Origin: Pseudolabrys sp. | GTDB lineage: Bacteria; Pseudomonadota; Alphaproteobacteria; Rhizobiales; Xanthobacteraceae | DNA length: 64,000 nucleotides | Direction: 5' to 3' | Assembly (NCBI GenBank): GCA_017849615.1 | Contig: JAFIGS010000014.1 | Coordinates: 83,740-147,739 of the forward strand | Made by a program: the position numbers and the translations under genes | Notes under the pieces: model-generated | Databases searched by the model: none | Told to the model about the DNA's origin: nothing | What the model saw: only the letters and a program-made list of their open reading frames with translations | Shown: piece after piece, positions 51,551 to 60,110 of the stretch | Layout of the letters: the number at the start of each line of letters is the position of its first letter | How positions within the stretch are numbered: position 1 is the first letter of the stretch

Positions 51551-52831
51551 TTACGACTGCCCCGCCACTTCCAGCACATCCTCGTAAGTCTTGAGGCCCG
51601 TGACGGTGGCGTTCACCAGACACGCCATGTTGCCGGGCGGATGCTGGTTCTTCCACATCATGGTGTGCGCCTTCGGGATTTCCATCCACGAAAAAGTCCT
51701 GGACAGGCACGGATCGATGCGGCGCTCGAGCACGAAACGATTGGCCTGAGAGGCCTGTTTCAAATGCGCGAAGTGCGAGCCCTGGATGCGCTTCTGCCGC
51801 ATCCACACGTAGCGCGCGTCGAAAGTGATGTTGAAGCCCGTCGTGCCGGCGCAGAACACCACCATGCCGCCGCGCTTCACCACCATGGCCGAAACCGGGA
51901 AGGTCTGCTCGCCCGGATGCTCGAATACGATATCGACGTCACGCTTGCCGGTGATGTCCCAGATCGCCTTGCCGAAGCGGCGCGCTTCCTTGGCCCATTC
52001 GTTGAATTCGGGCGAGTTCACCTGGGGCAACTGGCCCCAGCACTTGAAATCCTTGCGGTTGATCACGCCCTTGGCGCCGAGGTTATAGACATACTCGGCC
52101 TTGGAATCGTCCGAGATGACGCCGATGGCGTTGGCGCCGGAGGCAGCGGCGAGCTGGATGCCGAACACGCCGAGGCCGCCGGAGGCGCCCCACACCAGCA
52201 CGTTGTCGCCCGGCTTGAGGGTGTGCGGCGCGTGGCCGAACAGCATGCGATAGGCGGTGGCGAGCGTCAGCGTATAACAGGCCGCCTCTTCCCACGACAA
52301 ATGCGCCGGCTTGATCATCAACTGGCGCGACTGCACGCGGCAGAACTGCGCGAACGAACCGTCCGGCGTCTCGTAGCCCCAGATACGCTGCGACGGCGAC
52401 AAAAGCGGATCGCCGCCGTTGCAGTCCTCGTCGTCGCCGTCGTCCTGGTTACAGTGGACGATGACTTCGTCGCCGACCTTCCAGCGCTTCACCTTGGAGC
52501 CGACCGCCCAGACGATGCCCGAGGCATCGGAGCCGGCGATGTGGAACGGCTGCTTGTGGACGTTGAAGGGCGTGATCGGCTGGCCGAGCCCGGCCCAGAT
52601 GCCGTTGTAGTTGACGCCGGCAGCCATCACCAGAACGAGAACATCCTCTTCGCCGATCGGCCATGTCGGCACGGCCTCGAGCTGGAATGACTGCTCCGGC
52701 GGCCCGTGGCGCTCCTGACGGATCACCCAGGCGTGCATCTTCTCGGGCACGTGACCGAGCGGCGGGATTTCGCCAATGTCATACAGGGACTTGAGCGGCC
52801 CCTCCCGCTCCACCTTCGCAACCGCCGGCAT
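51551..52831 (-). CDS. ccr: Crotonyl-CoA carboxylase/reductase
   Basis: A 426-residue medium-chain dehydrogenase/reductase that uses NADPH and CO2 to convert crotonyl-CoA into ethylmalonyl-CoA, the defining step of the ethylmalonyl-CoA pathway. The NADPH motif is NVLVWGASGGLGVFGIQLA (near 210); VIVHCNQDDGDDEDCNGGDP near 125 and the C-terminal IPKAHTMMWKNQHPPGNMA are typical of Ccr proteins. The ATG at 52831 has GAGGAG about nine bases upstream. mcd lies 3.3 kb downstream and ecm 1.4 kb beyond the divergent GT87 gene, so the region concentrates three pathway enzymes. Confidence 0.95.
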   Translation of the reverse strand: MPAVAKVEREGPLKSLYDIGEIPPLGHVPEKMHAWVIRQERHGPPEQSFQLEAVPTWPIGEEDVLVLVMAAGVNYNGIWAGLGQPITPFNVHKQPFHIAGSDASGIVWAVGSKVKRWKVGDEVIVHCNQDDGDDEDCNGGDPLLSPSQRIWGYETPDGSFAQFCRVQSRQLMIKPAHLSWEEAACYTLTLATAYRMLFGHAPHTLKPGDNVLVWGASGGLGVFGIQLAAASGANAIGVISDDSKAEYVYNLGAKGVINRKDFKCWGQLPQVNSPEFNEWAKEARRFGKAIWDITGKRDVDIVFEHPGEQTFPVSAMVVKRGGMVVFCAGTTGFNITFDARYVWMRQKRIQGSHFAHLKQASQANRFVLERRIDPCLSRTFSWMEIPKAHTMMWKNQHPPGNMACLVNATVTGLKTYEDVLEVAGQS

Positions 52832-52979
52832 CGGTCATCTCCTCGGATGAAAGTTTGTTTTATTTTTCCGCAGCGAGTGTGACCCAAGTCATGCTGCGAC
52901 GCAATATCGCCCGAAGGCGTTTAAGGGTTCCGCAAGCCGAGGTGGCCTAAGGTCGGCGCCTCACAATGCGGCAAGGGGC

Positions 52980-54215
52980 ATGGCGGTTTCCGGCAGCAAG
53001 GACTTATCGGCCGCAGGCGTGACGCGGCCACCCGGCGCTGTCCTGAGCCGGCCGGTGGAACTCGTCGGCGTCGCCCTTCTGATGGTCACGGCGACTTATC
53101 TTTTAGCGAGTTATTTCAACCATCTGTGGCTTGTCGGCGCCGATGGCAACGGCATTCCGGACGACTTCGTCAATGTCTGGGCGGCGGGCCGGATGGTACT
53201 CGAAGGCCATTCGCCCGCCGTCTATGACTGGCCGGCGCACAAGGCCATGGAGGAGACGGCGCTCGGCCGTGCCTTCGAGGGCTATTTCGGCTGGCACTAT
53301 CCGCCGAATTTCCTGTTCGTCGCCGCGGCGCTGGCGCTGTTGCCTTATATCCCGGCCTATCTGCTGTGGCTCGCCGTCACCTTTCCGATCTATCTGCTCA
53401 CGATCCGCGCCATCATCGGCGAACGCAGCGGCTATCTGCTCGCCGCCGCTTTTCCCGGCGTGCTGTTCAACGCCATTGTCGGCCAGAACGGCTTTCTGAG
53501 CGCGGGCCTGATGGGCGCAGGCCTCGTGCTGCTCGCGGAGCGGCCGGTCCTCGCCGGGCTTGCCTTCGGCGTTCTTACCTACAAGCCGCAACTCGGCATC
53601 CTCATCCCGATCGCGCTGATCGCCGGCGGTTACTGGCGCACCATCGCCGCGGCGGGCGCCGTGACCCTCGCATGGTCGGCGCTCTCGCTGGCCGCGTTCG
53701 GCCTGCCGACATGGCAAGGCTTCATCGCCAATATCCGCCACACGTCGGAGGCGTTTCTGTCCAAGGGCTGGGCCAATTTCGGCAAGCTGCAAACGGCCTT
53801 CGGCATGATCCGCTCGATGGACGGCAGCGAAGTGCTGGCCTGGTCGGTGCAAGGCGCGATCATTGCGGCCGCGGCCGTCACCATTGCCGTGCTGTGGCGC
53901 AGTCGCGCGAGCCATGAGATGAAGACCGCGGCGCTCGGCGTCGCTTCGTTGCTGGCGACGCCGTATCTCTATCCCTACGATCTCGCCGTGCTCGCGGTGC
54001 CGCTCGCCTTCCTGTTTCGCCGCGCGCGTCACACCGGCTTCCTGCCCTATGAGCTGCCGACGATCGGCGCCGCCTGTTTGTTGTTGCTGGCCTTCCCCTT
54101 CGTCGTTCTGCCGCTCGGCTTTATCACGGTGGCCATGGTGGCGGCCCTGGTGGCGCGCCGCGCGGTGACGGAGGCCGATACCAGCGCCGGCCGATTTCAT
54201 ATTGCGTTGCAATAA
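52980..54215 (+). CDS. GT87 (DUF2029) family membrane glycosyltransferase
   Basis: A 411-residue polytopic protein with about ten helices. The motif DFVNVWAAGRMVLEGHSPAVYDW (residues about 63-85) is the family's extracytoplasmic catalytic loop, with an acidic D near the start, and YKPQLGILIPIALIAGGYWR near 203 is a second landmark. Members transfer mannose or arabinose from polyprenyl phosphate onto lipoglycans in actinobacteria; in alphaproteobacteria the substrate is unknown. It is divergent from ccr and 40 bases before ecm, so it may share a transcript with ecm without an evident metabolic link. Confidence 0.82.
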   Translation: MAVSGSKDLSAAGVTRPPGAVLSRPVELVGVALLMVTATYLLASYFNHLWLVGADGNGIPDDFVNVWAAGRMVLEGHSPAVYDWPAHKAMEETALGRAFEGYFGWHYPPNFLFVAAALALLPYIPAYLLWLAVTFPIYLLTIRAIIGERSGYLLAAAFPGVLFNAIVGQNGFLSAGLMGAGLVLLAERPVLAGLAFGVLTYKPQLGILIPIALIAGGYWRTIAAAGAVTLAWSALSLAAFGLPTWQGFIANIRHTSEAFLSKGWANFGKLQTAFGMIRSMDGSEVLAWSVQGAIIAAAAVTIAVLWRSRASHEMKTAALGVASLLATPYLYPYDLAVLAVPLAFLFRRARHTGFLPYELPTIGAACLLLLAFPFVVLPLGFITVAMVAALVARRAVTEADTSAGRFHIALQ

Positions 54216-54254
54216 AAAACACGGCACCTTGGGTTATTCCCATGAGTGCCGGTC

Positions 54255-56240
54255 ATGACCATCGAGAAGCAGAAGCGCGATAAACCCTGGATTTTCCGCA
54301 CCTATGCGGGCCATTCGACGGCCGCGGATTCCAACGCGCTGTATCGGAAGAACCTCGCCAAGGGGCAGACCGGTCTGTCGGTCGCCTTCGATCTGCCGAC
54401 GCAAACCGGTTACGACAGCGACCATGTCCTGTCGCGCGGCGAAGTCGGCAAGGTCGGCGTGCCGGTCAGCCATCTCGGCGACATGCGCGCGCTGTTCGAC
54501 CAGATCCCGCTCGGCTCGATGAACACCTCGATGACCATCAACGCCACCGCGGCGTGGCTGATGGCGCTCTACATCGCCGTGGCCGACGAGACCGGCGCGC
54601 CGCGCACGGCGCTGACCGGCACCATCCAGAACGACATCATCAAGGAGTACCTGTCGCGCGGCACTTACGTGTTTCCGCCGAAGCCGTCGCTTCGCCTGAT
54701 CAAGGACGTCGCGATCTTCACCACTTCGGAACTGCCGAAGTGGAATCCGATGAATATCTGCTCCTATCACTTGCAGGAAGCCGGCGCGACGCCGGTGCAG
54801 GAACTGGCTTACGCGCTGGCCACCGCCATCGCCGTGCTCGACACCGTGAAGAACTCCGGGGAAGTCGATCAGGCCAAGTTCGGCGAGGTGGTCGGCCGCA
54901 TTTCGTTCTTCGTCAATGCCGGCCTGCGCTTCGTCACCGAAGTCTGCAAGATGCGCGCCTTCAGCGAACTCTGGGACGAGATCACGCGCGAGCGCTATGG
55001 CGTCACCGATCCCAAGCAGCGCCTGTTCCGCTATGGCGTGCAGGTCAACTCGCTGGGCCTCACCGAACCGCAGCCGGAAAACAACGTCGCCCGCATTCTC
55101 ATCGAGATGCTGGCCGTCACGCTGTCGAAAAACGCACGCGCGCGCGCGGTGCAATTGCCGGCCTGGAACGAGGCGCTCGGCCTGCCGCGGCCGTGGGACC
55201 AGCAGTGGTCGCTGCGCATGCAGCAGATCCTCGCCTACGAAACCGACCTCCTCGAATACGGCGACATCTTCGACGGTTCTTCCGAGATCACCCGCAAGGT
55301 GGAGGAACTGAAAGCCGAAGCCCGCGAAGAACTCAAGCGCATCGAGGACATGGGCGGCGCCGTGGCCGCGGTCGAGACCGGCTACATGAAGCAGCGTCTC
55401 GTCGAGTCGAACACCGCGCGTCTCGAAGCCATCGAGCGCGGCGATCAGGTGGTCGTCGGCGTCAACAAGTATCTCGAGACCGAGCCGTCGCCCCTCACCG
55501 GCGGTATCGATTCCATCATGACCGTGCCCGAGGAAGCCGAGCACAACCAGATCGAACGGCTCAATGCCTGGCGCGCGCAGCGCGACAACAAGGCCGTCGC
55601 CGAGGCGCTGGCCGCGCTCAAGCGCGCCGCGACCGAAGGCAGCAACATCATGCCGCCATCGATCCAGTGCGCCAAGGCCGGCGTCACCACCGGCGAATGG
55701 GGCTGGACCTTGCGCGAAGCCTTCGGCGAATACCGCGCGCCGACCGGCGTCGGCAACGCCATGCGCAACGACGTCGAGGGGCTCGACGATATCCGCGCCG
55801 ATGTCGATCGCGTGTCGTCGAAGCTCGGCCGCCGCCTCACATTCCTGGTCGGCAAGCCGGGGCTCGACGGCCACTCCAACGGCGCCGAGCAGATCGCCGT
55901 GCGCGCCCGCGATGCCGGCATGCAGGTCGTCTATGAAGGCATCCGCCTGACGCCGGAAGAAATCGTCGAAGCCGCGCGCGACAACAAGGCCCACGTCATC
56001 GGCCTGTCGATCCTCTCGGGCAGCCATCTGCCGCTGGTCAAGGATGTGGTCGGCCGCATGAGGGCCGCCGGGCTCGATGTACCGGTGGTCGCCGGCGGCA
56101 TCATCCCGCCGGAAGACGCCGCCGAACTGGAGAAGGCCGGCGTCGCCGCCGTCTATACGCCCAAGGACTTCGAGCTCAACCGCATCATGGGCGATCTCGT
56201 CCGCATCGTCGAGCGCAAGAACGATCTGACGAACGCCTAG
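54255..56240 (+). CDS. ecm: Ethylmalonyl-CoA mutase
   Basis: A 661-residue coenzyme B12 enzyme (also called MeaA) converting ethylmalonyl-CoA to methylsuccinyl-CoA. The mutase barrel spans about 1-515 (FDLPTQTGYDSDHVLSRGEV near 47, STMTINATAAWLMALYIA-like tract near 90); the C-terminal cobalamin domain has GKPGLDGHSNGAEQIA with the D-x-H-x-x-G motif, then LSILSGSHL and VVAGGIIPPEDA. It acts between Ccr and Mcd. The start is ATG at 54255; a GTG three codons earlier is possible. The TAG stop overlaps the TAG of the convergent selenoprotein gene by three bases. Confidence 0.95.
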   Translation: MTIEKQKRDKPWIFRTYAGHSTAADSNALYRKNLAKGQTGLSVAFDLPTQTGYDSDHVLSRGEVGKVGVPVSHLGDMRALFDQIPLGSMNTSMTINATAAWLMALYIAVADETGAPRTALTGTIQNDIIKEYLSRGTYVFPPKPSLRLIKDVAIFTTSELPKWNPMNICSYHLQEAGATPVQELAYALATAIAVLDTVKNSGEVDQAKFGEVVGRISFFVNAGLRFVTEVCKMRAFSELWDEITRERYGVTDPKQRLFRYGVQVNSLGLTEPQPENNVARILIEMLAVTLSKNARARAVQLPAWNEALGLPRPWDQQWSLRMQQILAYETDLLEYGDIFDGSSEITRKVEELKAEAREELKRIEDMGGAVAAVETGYMKQRLVESNTARLEAIERGDQVVVGVNKYLETEPSPLTGGIDSIMTVPEEAEHNQIERLNAWRAQRDNKAVAEALAALKRAATEGSNIMPPSIQCAKAGVTTGEWGWTLREAFGEYRAPTGVGNAMRNDVEGLDDIRADVDRVSSKLGRRLTFLVGKPGLDGHSNGAEQIAVRARDAGMQVVYEGIRLTPEEIVEAARDNKAHVIGLSILSGSHLPLVKDVVGRMRAAGLDVPVVAGGIIPPEDAAELEKAGVAAVYTPKDFELNRIMGDLVRIVERKNDLTNA

Positions 56241-56761
56241 GCGCGCAGCAACAGTTCCCGCGCCTGGGCGATGGTGTCGCGCGCATATTGCTCCATGGTC
56301 TCGTCGGATGCGCTGCTGATCGGGTGGCCGATGACGCAGAACCTGTAGTCCGGCATGCCGAGCACGCGGCACATCAGCTCCGCCGCGCTGACGAAACGCG
56401 ACGTCATGACGCCGATGGCCGGAACGCCGACTTTCTCAACCGCGATACTGTCGTGCAGACTGCACGATGAACAGCTTCCTCAATCGCCGACGCCGGTCAC
56501 CGCCGCGTGCCATTGCCGCGCCTCATCGATGATCGCGGCTTCGGCCGGAGCGCTGTAGTTCTTCTTCTGGCGCCACACCACGTCGGCAACGCCGAGCTCG
56601 TCGCGCAGCAGCCGCTCGACCCTTGTAAAGTAGGGCCTCGTGCCTTCCTTGCCATTGGTGATGATGCCGACGGTCTTGCCCTCGAGCGTCAACGGACGCG
56701 GCGCCGGGCGAATGCCGGCCGCCTTGAGCTCATGAGTCGGATCGAAAATATGCAAGGCCAT
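56237..56761 (-). CDS. UGSC-family selenoprotein (UGA at 56480-56482 read as selenocysteine)
   Basis: Read with the TGA at codon 94 as selenocysteine, the gene gives a continuous 174-residue protein ending in TAG at 56237. The order is MALHIFDPTHELK at the N-terminus, GKTVGIITNGKEGTRPYF near 27, a helix with IIDEARQWHAAVTGVGD, then U-G-S-C at 94-97, SSCSLHDSIAVEKVGVPAIG and a C-terminal CVIGHPISSASDET. This is the UGSC (seleno)protein family, in which U or C precedes GSC in a thioredoxin-like redox motif. GGAAGGGAAG before the ATG supports the start. A SECIS-like hairpin lies just after the UGA. The partner gene ends 38 bases upstream on the same strand. Function is unknown; a selenol-based redox role is inferred. 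Confidence 0.88.
56448..56474 (-). promoter_or_regulatory. Bacterial SECIS-like hairpin after the Sec codon
   Basis: On the minus strand, 12 bases after the UGA, TCGTGCA and TGCACGA form a perfect 7-bp stem around GTC, with CTG/CAG pairing outside a bulge. The apex TGCAGTCTGCA is close to the E. coli fdhF SECIS apex TGCAGGTCTGCA, and the apical loop lies 19 bases from the UGA against 18 in fdhF. This is the position and shape SelB requires. Confidence 0.75.
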
Positions 56762-56799
56762 GTTTCTTCCCTTCCTGCTTCTTATCGTTGACTTCGTCT

Positions 56800-57885
56800 T
56801 CAGCCCTTCGGCGGCTCGCAATCGACGCAGGCGCCGATGGCGGCCGTGACCGCGCGGGTCTTGCTGCCCATCCACGGCGGAATGACGGCGCCGAAACCGC
56901 CCGCCGGACCCCCGGCGGCAATCACCAGCAGGTCATCCGGCGAACCAAGTGCGGCGTGAATTTTCTCGGGGCGGTCACGCACGATCGCGCCCTTGCCGAC
57001 ATTGGCCCACTCCTTGCGCGTCACGCGCGCGCGCTCGTGAACGTAGTCGGCGACATCCTGTTTGCTCCAGCCCGCTGCTTCGATGATGTCACGCAACTGC
57101 TTGGGAACGACAATGGCGTAGTTGCCGCCGTAGATCGAATAGTTCAACTGGTTGGCGCGCATCTCCGCAGCGAAGGTTTCGAGAATTTCTTTCGGATCGT
57201 TGGTCCACTCGTTCATGATCTGGCGCGGCGACATGGCCGCCATCACCGTGACGGCGGACAGGCCGTCGGGAATGCCGCGCATCGCGGCCAGCGATTGCCA
57301 CGACGTGCCCTCCTCGTCTTCGGCCAGGCAGTACGAGAACTTGCCGGGATGGCCGAAGGTCGAGCGGTCGATGCCGCCGGGCCGCACATCCATCAGATTG
57401 ATCAGGCCGAGGCGAACCGCGCGCCCGATCACTGCTGTGGCGCGATCGCTGTTGCCGAGCGCGTTGAAGGTTCCGGAAGCGCCAATCTCAAGACGGATCG
57501 GCCCGTTGATGACCACGAACACCGCGCAGCCGCCGGTGCTCGATGATATGCCATGGAGCAGAAACTCGTCTTTCAGCATCGCCTGCCAGGCTGTGGCGAC
57601 GACCGGGAAATGCATCGGCAGACAGCCGGCCATCACGGCGTTGATCGCCAGCTTCTCTGCGGTAATGGGCTGGGCGCGTACCGGCTCGATGCCGATCAAC
57701 TGGTCGGGCGGCATCAGCGCCCAGTCGAGACATTCGGCGACGGCTTTTTCGGTTGGCGGGACCACCGGCAAGCCGTCGGTCCAGCCGTTGCTGTGGAACA
57801 TCTCCTGCGCCGCGGCGAAGTCGGCGACCTCGTAAACCTTCGAGCTCAGCGTCGGTTTCGCATCGGCGTGGAGGACGTTCGACAT
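56800..57885 (-). CDS. Conserved partner of the UGSC selenoprotein, unknown function
   Basis: A 361-residue soluble protein with no signal peptide. The most conserved-looking tract is FHSNGWTDGLPVVPPTEKAV near the N-terminus (about 30-50), then QPITAEKLAINAVMAGC, SSTGGCAVFVVINGP, and near the C-terminus AAGGPAGGFGAVIPPW and IGACVDCEPPKG, giving cysteines as CVDC at the tail. I recall the DGLPVVPPT motif from uncharacterised proteins encoded beside UGSC genes; this is memory, not a search. The ATG at 57885 follows GGGAGCGCCACCTC. The stop is 38 bases before the selenoprotein ATG, so they form an operon. The C-terminal CxxC may exchange electrons with the selenol. Confidence 0.65.
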   Translation of the reverse strand: MSNVLHADAKPTLSSKVYEVADFAAAQEMFHSNGWTDGLPVVPPTEKAVAECLDWALMPPDQLIGIEPVRAQPITAEKLAINAVMAGCLPMHFPVVATAWQAMLKDEFLLHGISSSTGGCAVFVVINGPIRLEIGASGTFNALGNSDRATAVIGRAVRLGLINLMDVRPGGIDRSTFGHPGKFSYCLAEDEEGTSWQSLAAMRGIPDGLSAVTVMAAMSPRQIMNEWTNDPKEILETFAAEMRANQLNYSIYGGNYAIVVPKQLRDIIEAAGWSKQDVADYVHERARVTRKEWANVGKGAIVRDRPEKIHAALGSPDDLLVIAAGGPAGGFGAVIPPWMGSKTRAVTAAIGACVDCEPPKG

Positions 57886-57932
57886 GAGGTGGCGCTCCCG
57901 GACGTGCAATCATACACGCCTGAAGTCGCGTC

Positions 57933-59192
57933 TCAATCGCCGGTTTGCGGAACTCTCGCCAGCGCCAGCGACAATTGTCGTGGGCTGATCGGCTTCGGCA
58001 GATAATCGGTCATGCCCGCGCCCCGCGCGGCCGCGGCATGACCGGCATCGTCATGACCCGAGATGCCAATGATCGTGATCCGCGACGGCAACCCGGGCAA
58101 GGCGCGAATGCGGCGGGTGGCTTCCAGCCCGTCTATATCCGGCAACGCCACATCCATCAGGACGGCATCAAAGCCCCCGCGCGCCACCGCCGTCACCGCC
58201 GCTTGGCCGCTCTCGACGAACACGGCGCGATGGCCAAGCGCGGTGAGAATCGCGTTCATCACCACGCGGCCATAAGGATTGTCTTCGGCGCAAAGAATGG
58301 TAAGCGCGCGCCGCGCAGCCAGCGCCGCGTCCTGCTCGGATGCGGCAGCGGCAGGAGAAGTCAGCACGGTGAGCGTGAACACCGAGCCTTTGCCGGGCTT
58401 ACTGGTCACGGTGAGATCGCCGCCCATGGCGCGCGCGATACGGCGCACGAAGACAAGACCGAGGCCGGCGCCGCCATACCGTTGCGCCACATCTTCGTTG
58501 GCCTGCGCGAACGGCTTGAACAGCGGCCTAACGTCGGCAGGCGAAAGGCCGATGCCGGTGTCGGTGAACGTGAAGGTGAGGCGCACGCGGCCGCGCGCCG
58601 CTCTGGTTGACGCCGCATCAAAACGGACCGAGCCTGCGCGCGTGAATTTCACCGCATTGTCGGCAAGGTTCTCCAGCGCCGCGCGCAAGCGCAGCGCATC
58701 GCCCGACACAAAGTCCGGCAAGGCGCCGACGCTGGTTTGCACGGCAATCGATTTGCTGCCAGCCCGCGCGGCCAGGGCTTGGGCGACGGCCTCGGCCAAT
58801 TGCCGTGGCGAAAACGGCTCGTCGCGCAGGACCAGGCCGATGGCGTCGGCGCGCACGGCATCGACCAGCAGTGTCGCGATCTGCGCTAGATGATCGGCGC
58901 CGCTCTTGATGGCGCTGGCCCAGCCGCGTTCGCGCTCACCGAGATCGGACGCCGACAACAGATCGGCCAGCGCGACGATGCCGGTCAGCGGCGTGCGGAT
59001 ATCGTGAGCGATGCCGGCAAGGGCGGCCTCCATCGCGCGCTCGCGCGTAAGAGATTTGGCGCGCGCGGCCGGCAGCCGGCGTCGCGGCGTGACCCGCTTT
59101 GCTCCGGCTTTCTTCGGCTTTTTGACGGTCTTCCTGCGCTTCGCCATACCCATCGCCCCTGCGGACGACATTGCCATGGCGCCGCCGCTCAA
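57933..59192 (-). CDS. Hybrid sensor histidine kinase/response regulator
   Basis: A soluble protein of up to 419 residues. After a lysine/arginine-rich N-terminus (about 17-45) comes a HisKA helix with H63 in [20 protein letters not shown], an ATPase domain ([39 protein letters not shown]), and a C-terminal receiver ([39 protein letters not shown]). It lacks a sensory or membrane domain, so the input is unknown. Start is either TTG at 59192, which overlaps the gluQ stop as TTGA, or ATG at 59147 with AGGGG eight bases ahead. It follows gluQ in the same direction. Confidence 0.87.
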   Translation of the reverse strand: MSGGAMAMSSAGAMGMAKRRKTVKKPKKAGAKRVTPRRRLPAARAKSLTRERAMEAALAGIAHDIRTPLTGIVALADLLSASDLGERERGWASAIKSGADHLAQIATLLVDAVRADAIGLVLRDEPFSPRQLAEAVAQALAARAGSKSIAVQTSVGALPDFVSGDALRLRAALENLADNAVKFTRAGSVRFDAASTRAARGRVRLTFTFTDTGIGLSPADVRPLFKPFAQANEDVAQRYGGAGLGLVFVRRIARAMGGDLTVTSKPGKGSVFTLTVLTSPAAAASEQDAALAARRALTILCAEDNPYGRVVMNAILTALGHRAVFVESGQAAVTAVARGGFDAVLMDVALPDIDGLEATRRIRALPGLPSRITIIGISGHDDAGHAAAARGAGMTDYLPKPISPRQLSLALARVPQTGD

Positions 59193-60046
59193 TCGAGCCC
59201 GACCCGGCGGCGGATGTCGGACGGGGTTAATCCCTGCGCGCGCAGTTCGCGCAAGGCCGTGGCAGCCGTCGATTTCGACAGTTTGCGGCCATCGGCGTCG
59301 AGAACAAGCCGGTGATGGCGATAGCGCGGCGCCGGCAGGGCGAGCAAGGTCTGCAGCAGACGGTGCACGCTGGTGGCATGAAACAGGTCGAGCCCGCGCA
59401 CGATGTCGGTCACGCCCTGCAGCGCATCGTCAACGACAACGGCGAGATGATAGCTCGCGGGCGCATCCTTGCGGGCGAGCACCACGTCGCCCCAGGCCGC
59501 CGGATCGGCAGCGATATCCCCGGTGGCGCCATCGCCGTATTCGGACCAGGTCAGTTTGCCGGCCCCTTGCGCAAGCGCCTTCTGCATGTCGAGCCGCAGG
59601 GCGTAAGGCTCGCCCGCTGCCATGCGCCGGGCGCGCTCGTGCGGCGTTATCGACTTCGCCGCGCCCGGATAAAGTGGCGCGCCGTCGGGATCACGCGGCC
59701 ACGGTTCACGCGCGGCGACCAGCGCCGCGATCTCGGCGCGGCTTTCGAAGCTCGGATAAACGATGTCCAGGGCGCGCAGGCGCTCGAGCGCCTCGCTGTA
59801 ATCCGCGAAGTGTTCCGACTGCCGCCGCACCGGCTGTTCCCATGTCACGCCGAGCCAGGCGAGATCCTCGTGGATCGCCGCCTCGAATTCCGGCCGGCAG
59901 CGCGTCACGTCGATGTCCTCGATGCGCAGCAGCATCCGCCCGCCGGCCGCGCGCGCGGCTTCGATATTGAGCAGCGCCGAGAGCGCGTGGCCCAGATGCA
60001 GGTAGCCGTTCGGGCTCGGGGCAAATCGGAAAACGGGTGGCGTCAT
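59189..60046 (-). CDS. gluQ: Glutamyl-Q tRNA(Asp) synthetase
   Basis: A 285-residue truncated class I synthetase that attaches glutamate to the queuosine base of tRNA(Asp). FAPSPNGYLHLGHALSAL at residues 8-25 contains the HIGH motif (HLGH), RIEDID follows, and KLSKS near 255 is the KMSKS motif; the anticodon-binding domain of GluRS is absent, as expected. In E. coli the enzyme has a zinc site (Cys-x-Cys and a later Cys); here the equivalent is YPSFESRAEI and LYPGAAK, so all three cysteines are lost. It is divergent from the DNA glycosylase gene across 64 bases. Confidence 0.92.
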   Translation of the reverse strand: MTPPVFRFAPSPNGYLHLGHALSALLNIEAARAAGGRMLLRIEDIDVTRCRPEFEAAIHEDLAWLGVTWEQPVRRQSEHFADYSEALERLRALDIVYPSFESRAEIAALVAAREPWPRDPDGAPLYPGAAKSITPHERARRMAAGEPYALRLDMQKALAQGAGKLTWSEYGDGATGDIAADPAAWGDVVLARKDAPASYHLAVVVDDALQGVTDIVRGLDLFHATSVHRLLQTLLALPAPRYRHHRLVLDADGRKLSKSTAATALRELRAQGLTPSDIRRRVGLD

Positions 60047-60110
60047 AAAAAATCAGCTGTCAACGCGGGCGATGACAGCCTCCTCCATACCATGGCATGA
60101 GTACACTCGC

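Noticed and set aside
56480-56875. A short truncated gene ending at the UGA, or a pseudogene
   Set aside because: The reading frame continues with clear family sequence after the UGA, the codon falls exactly at the family's Sec position, and a SECIS-like hairpin follows.
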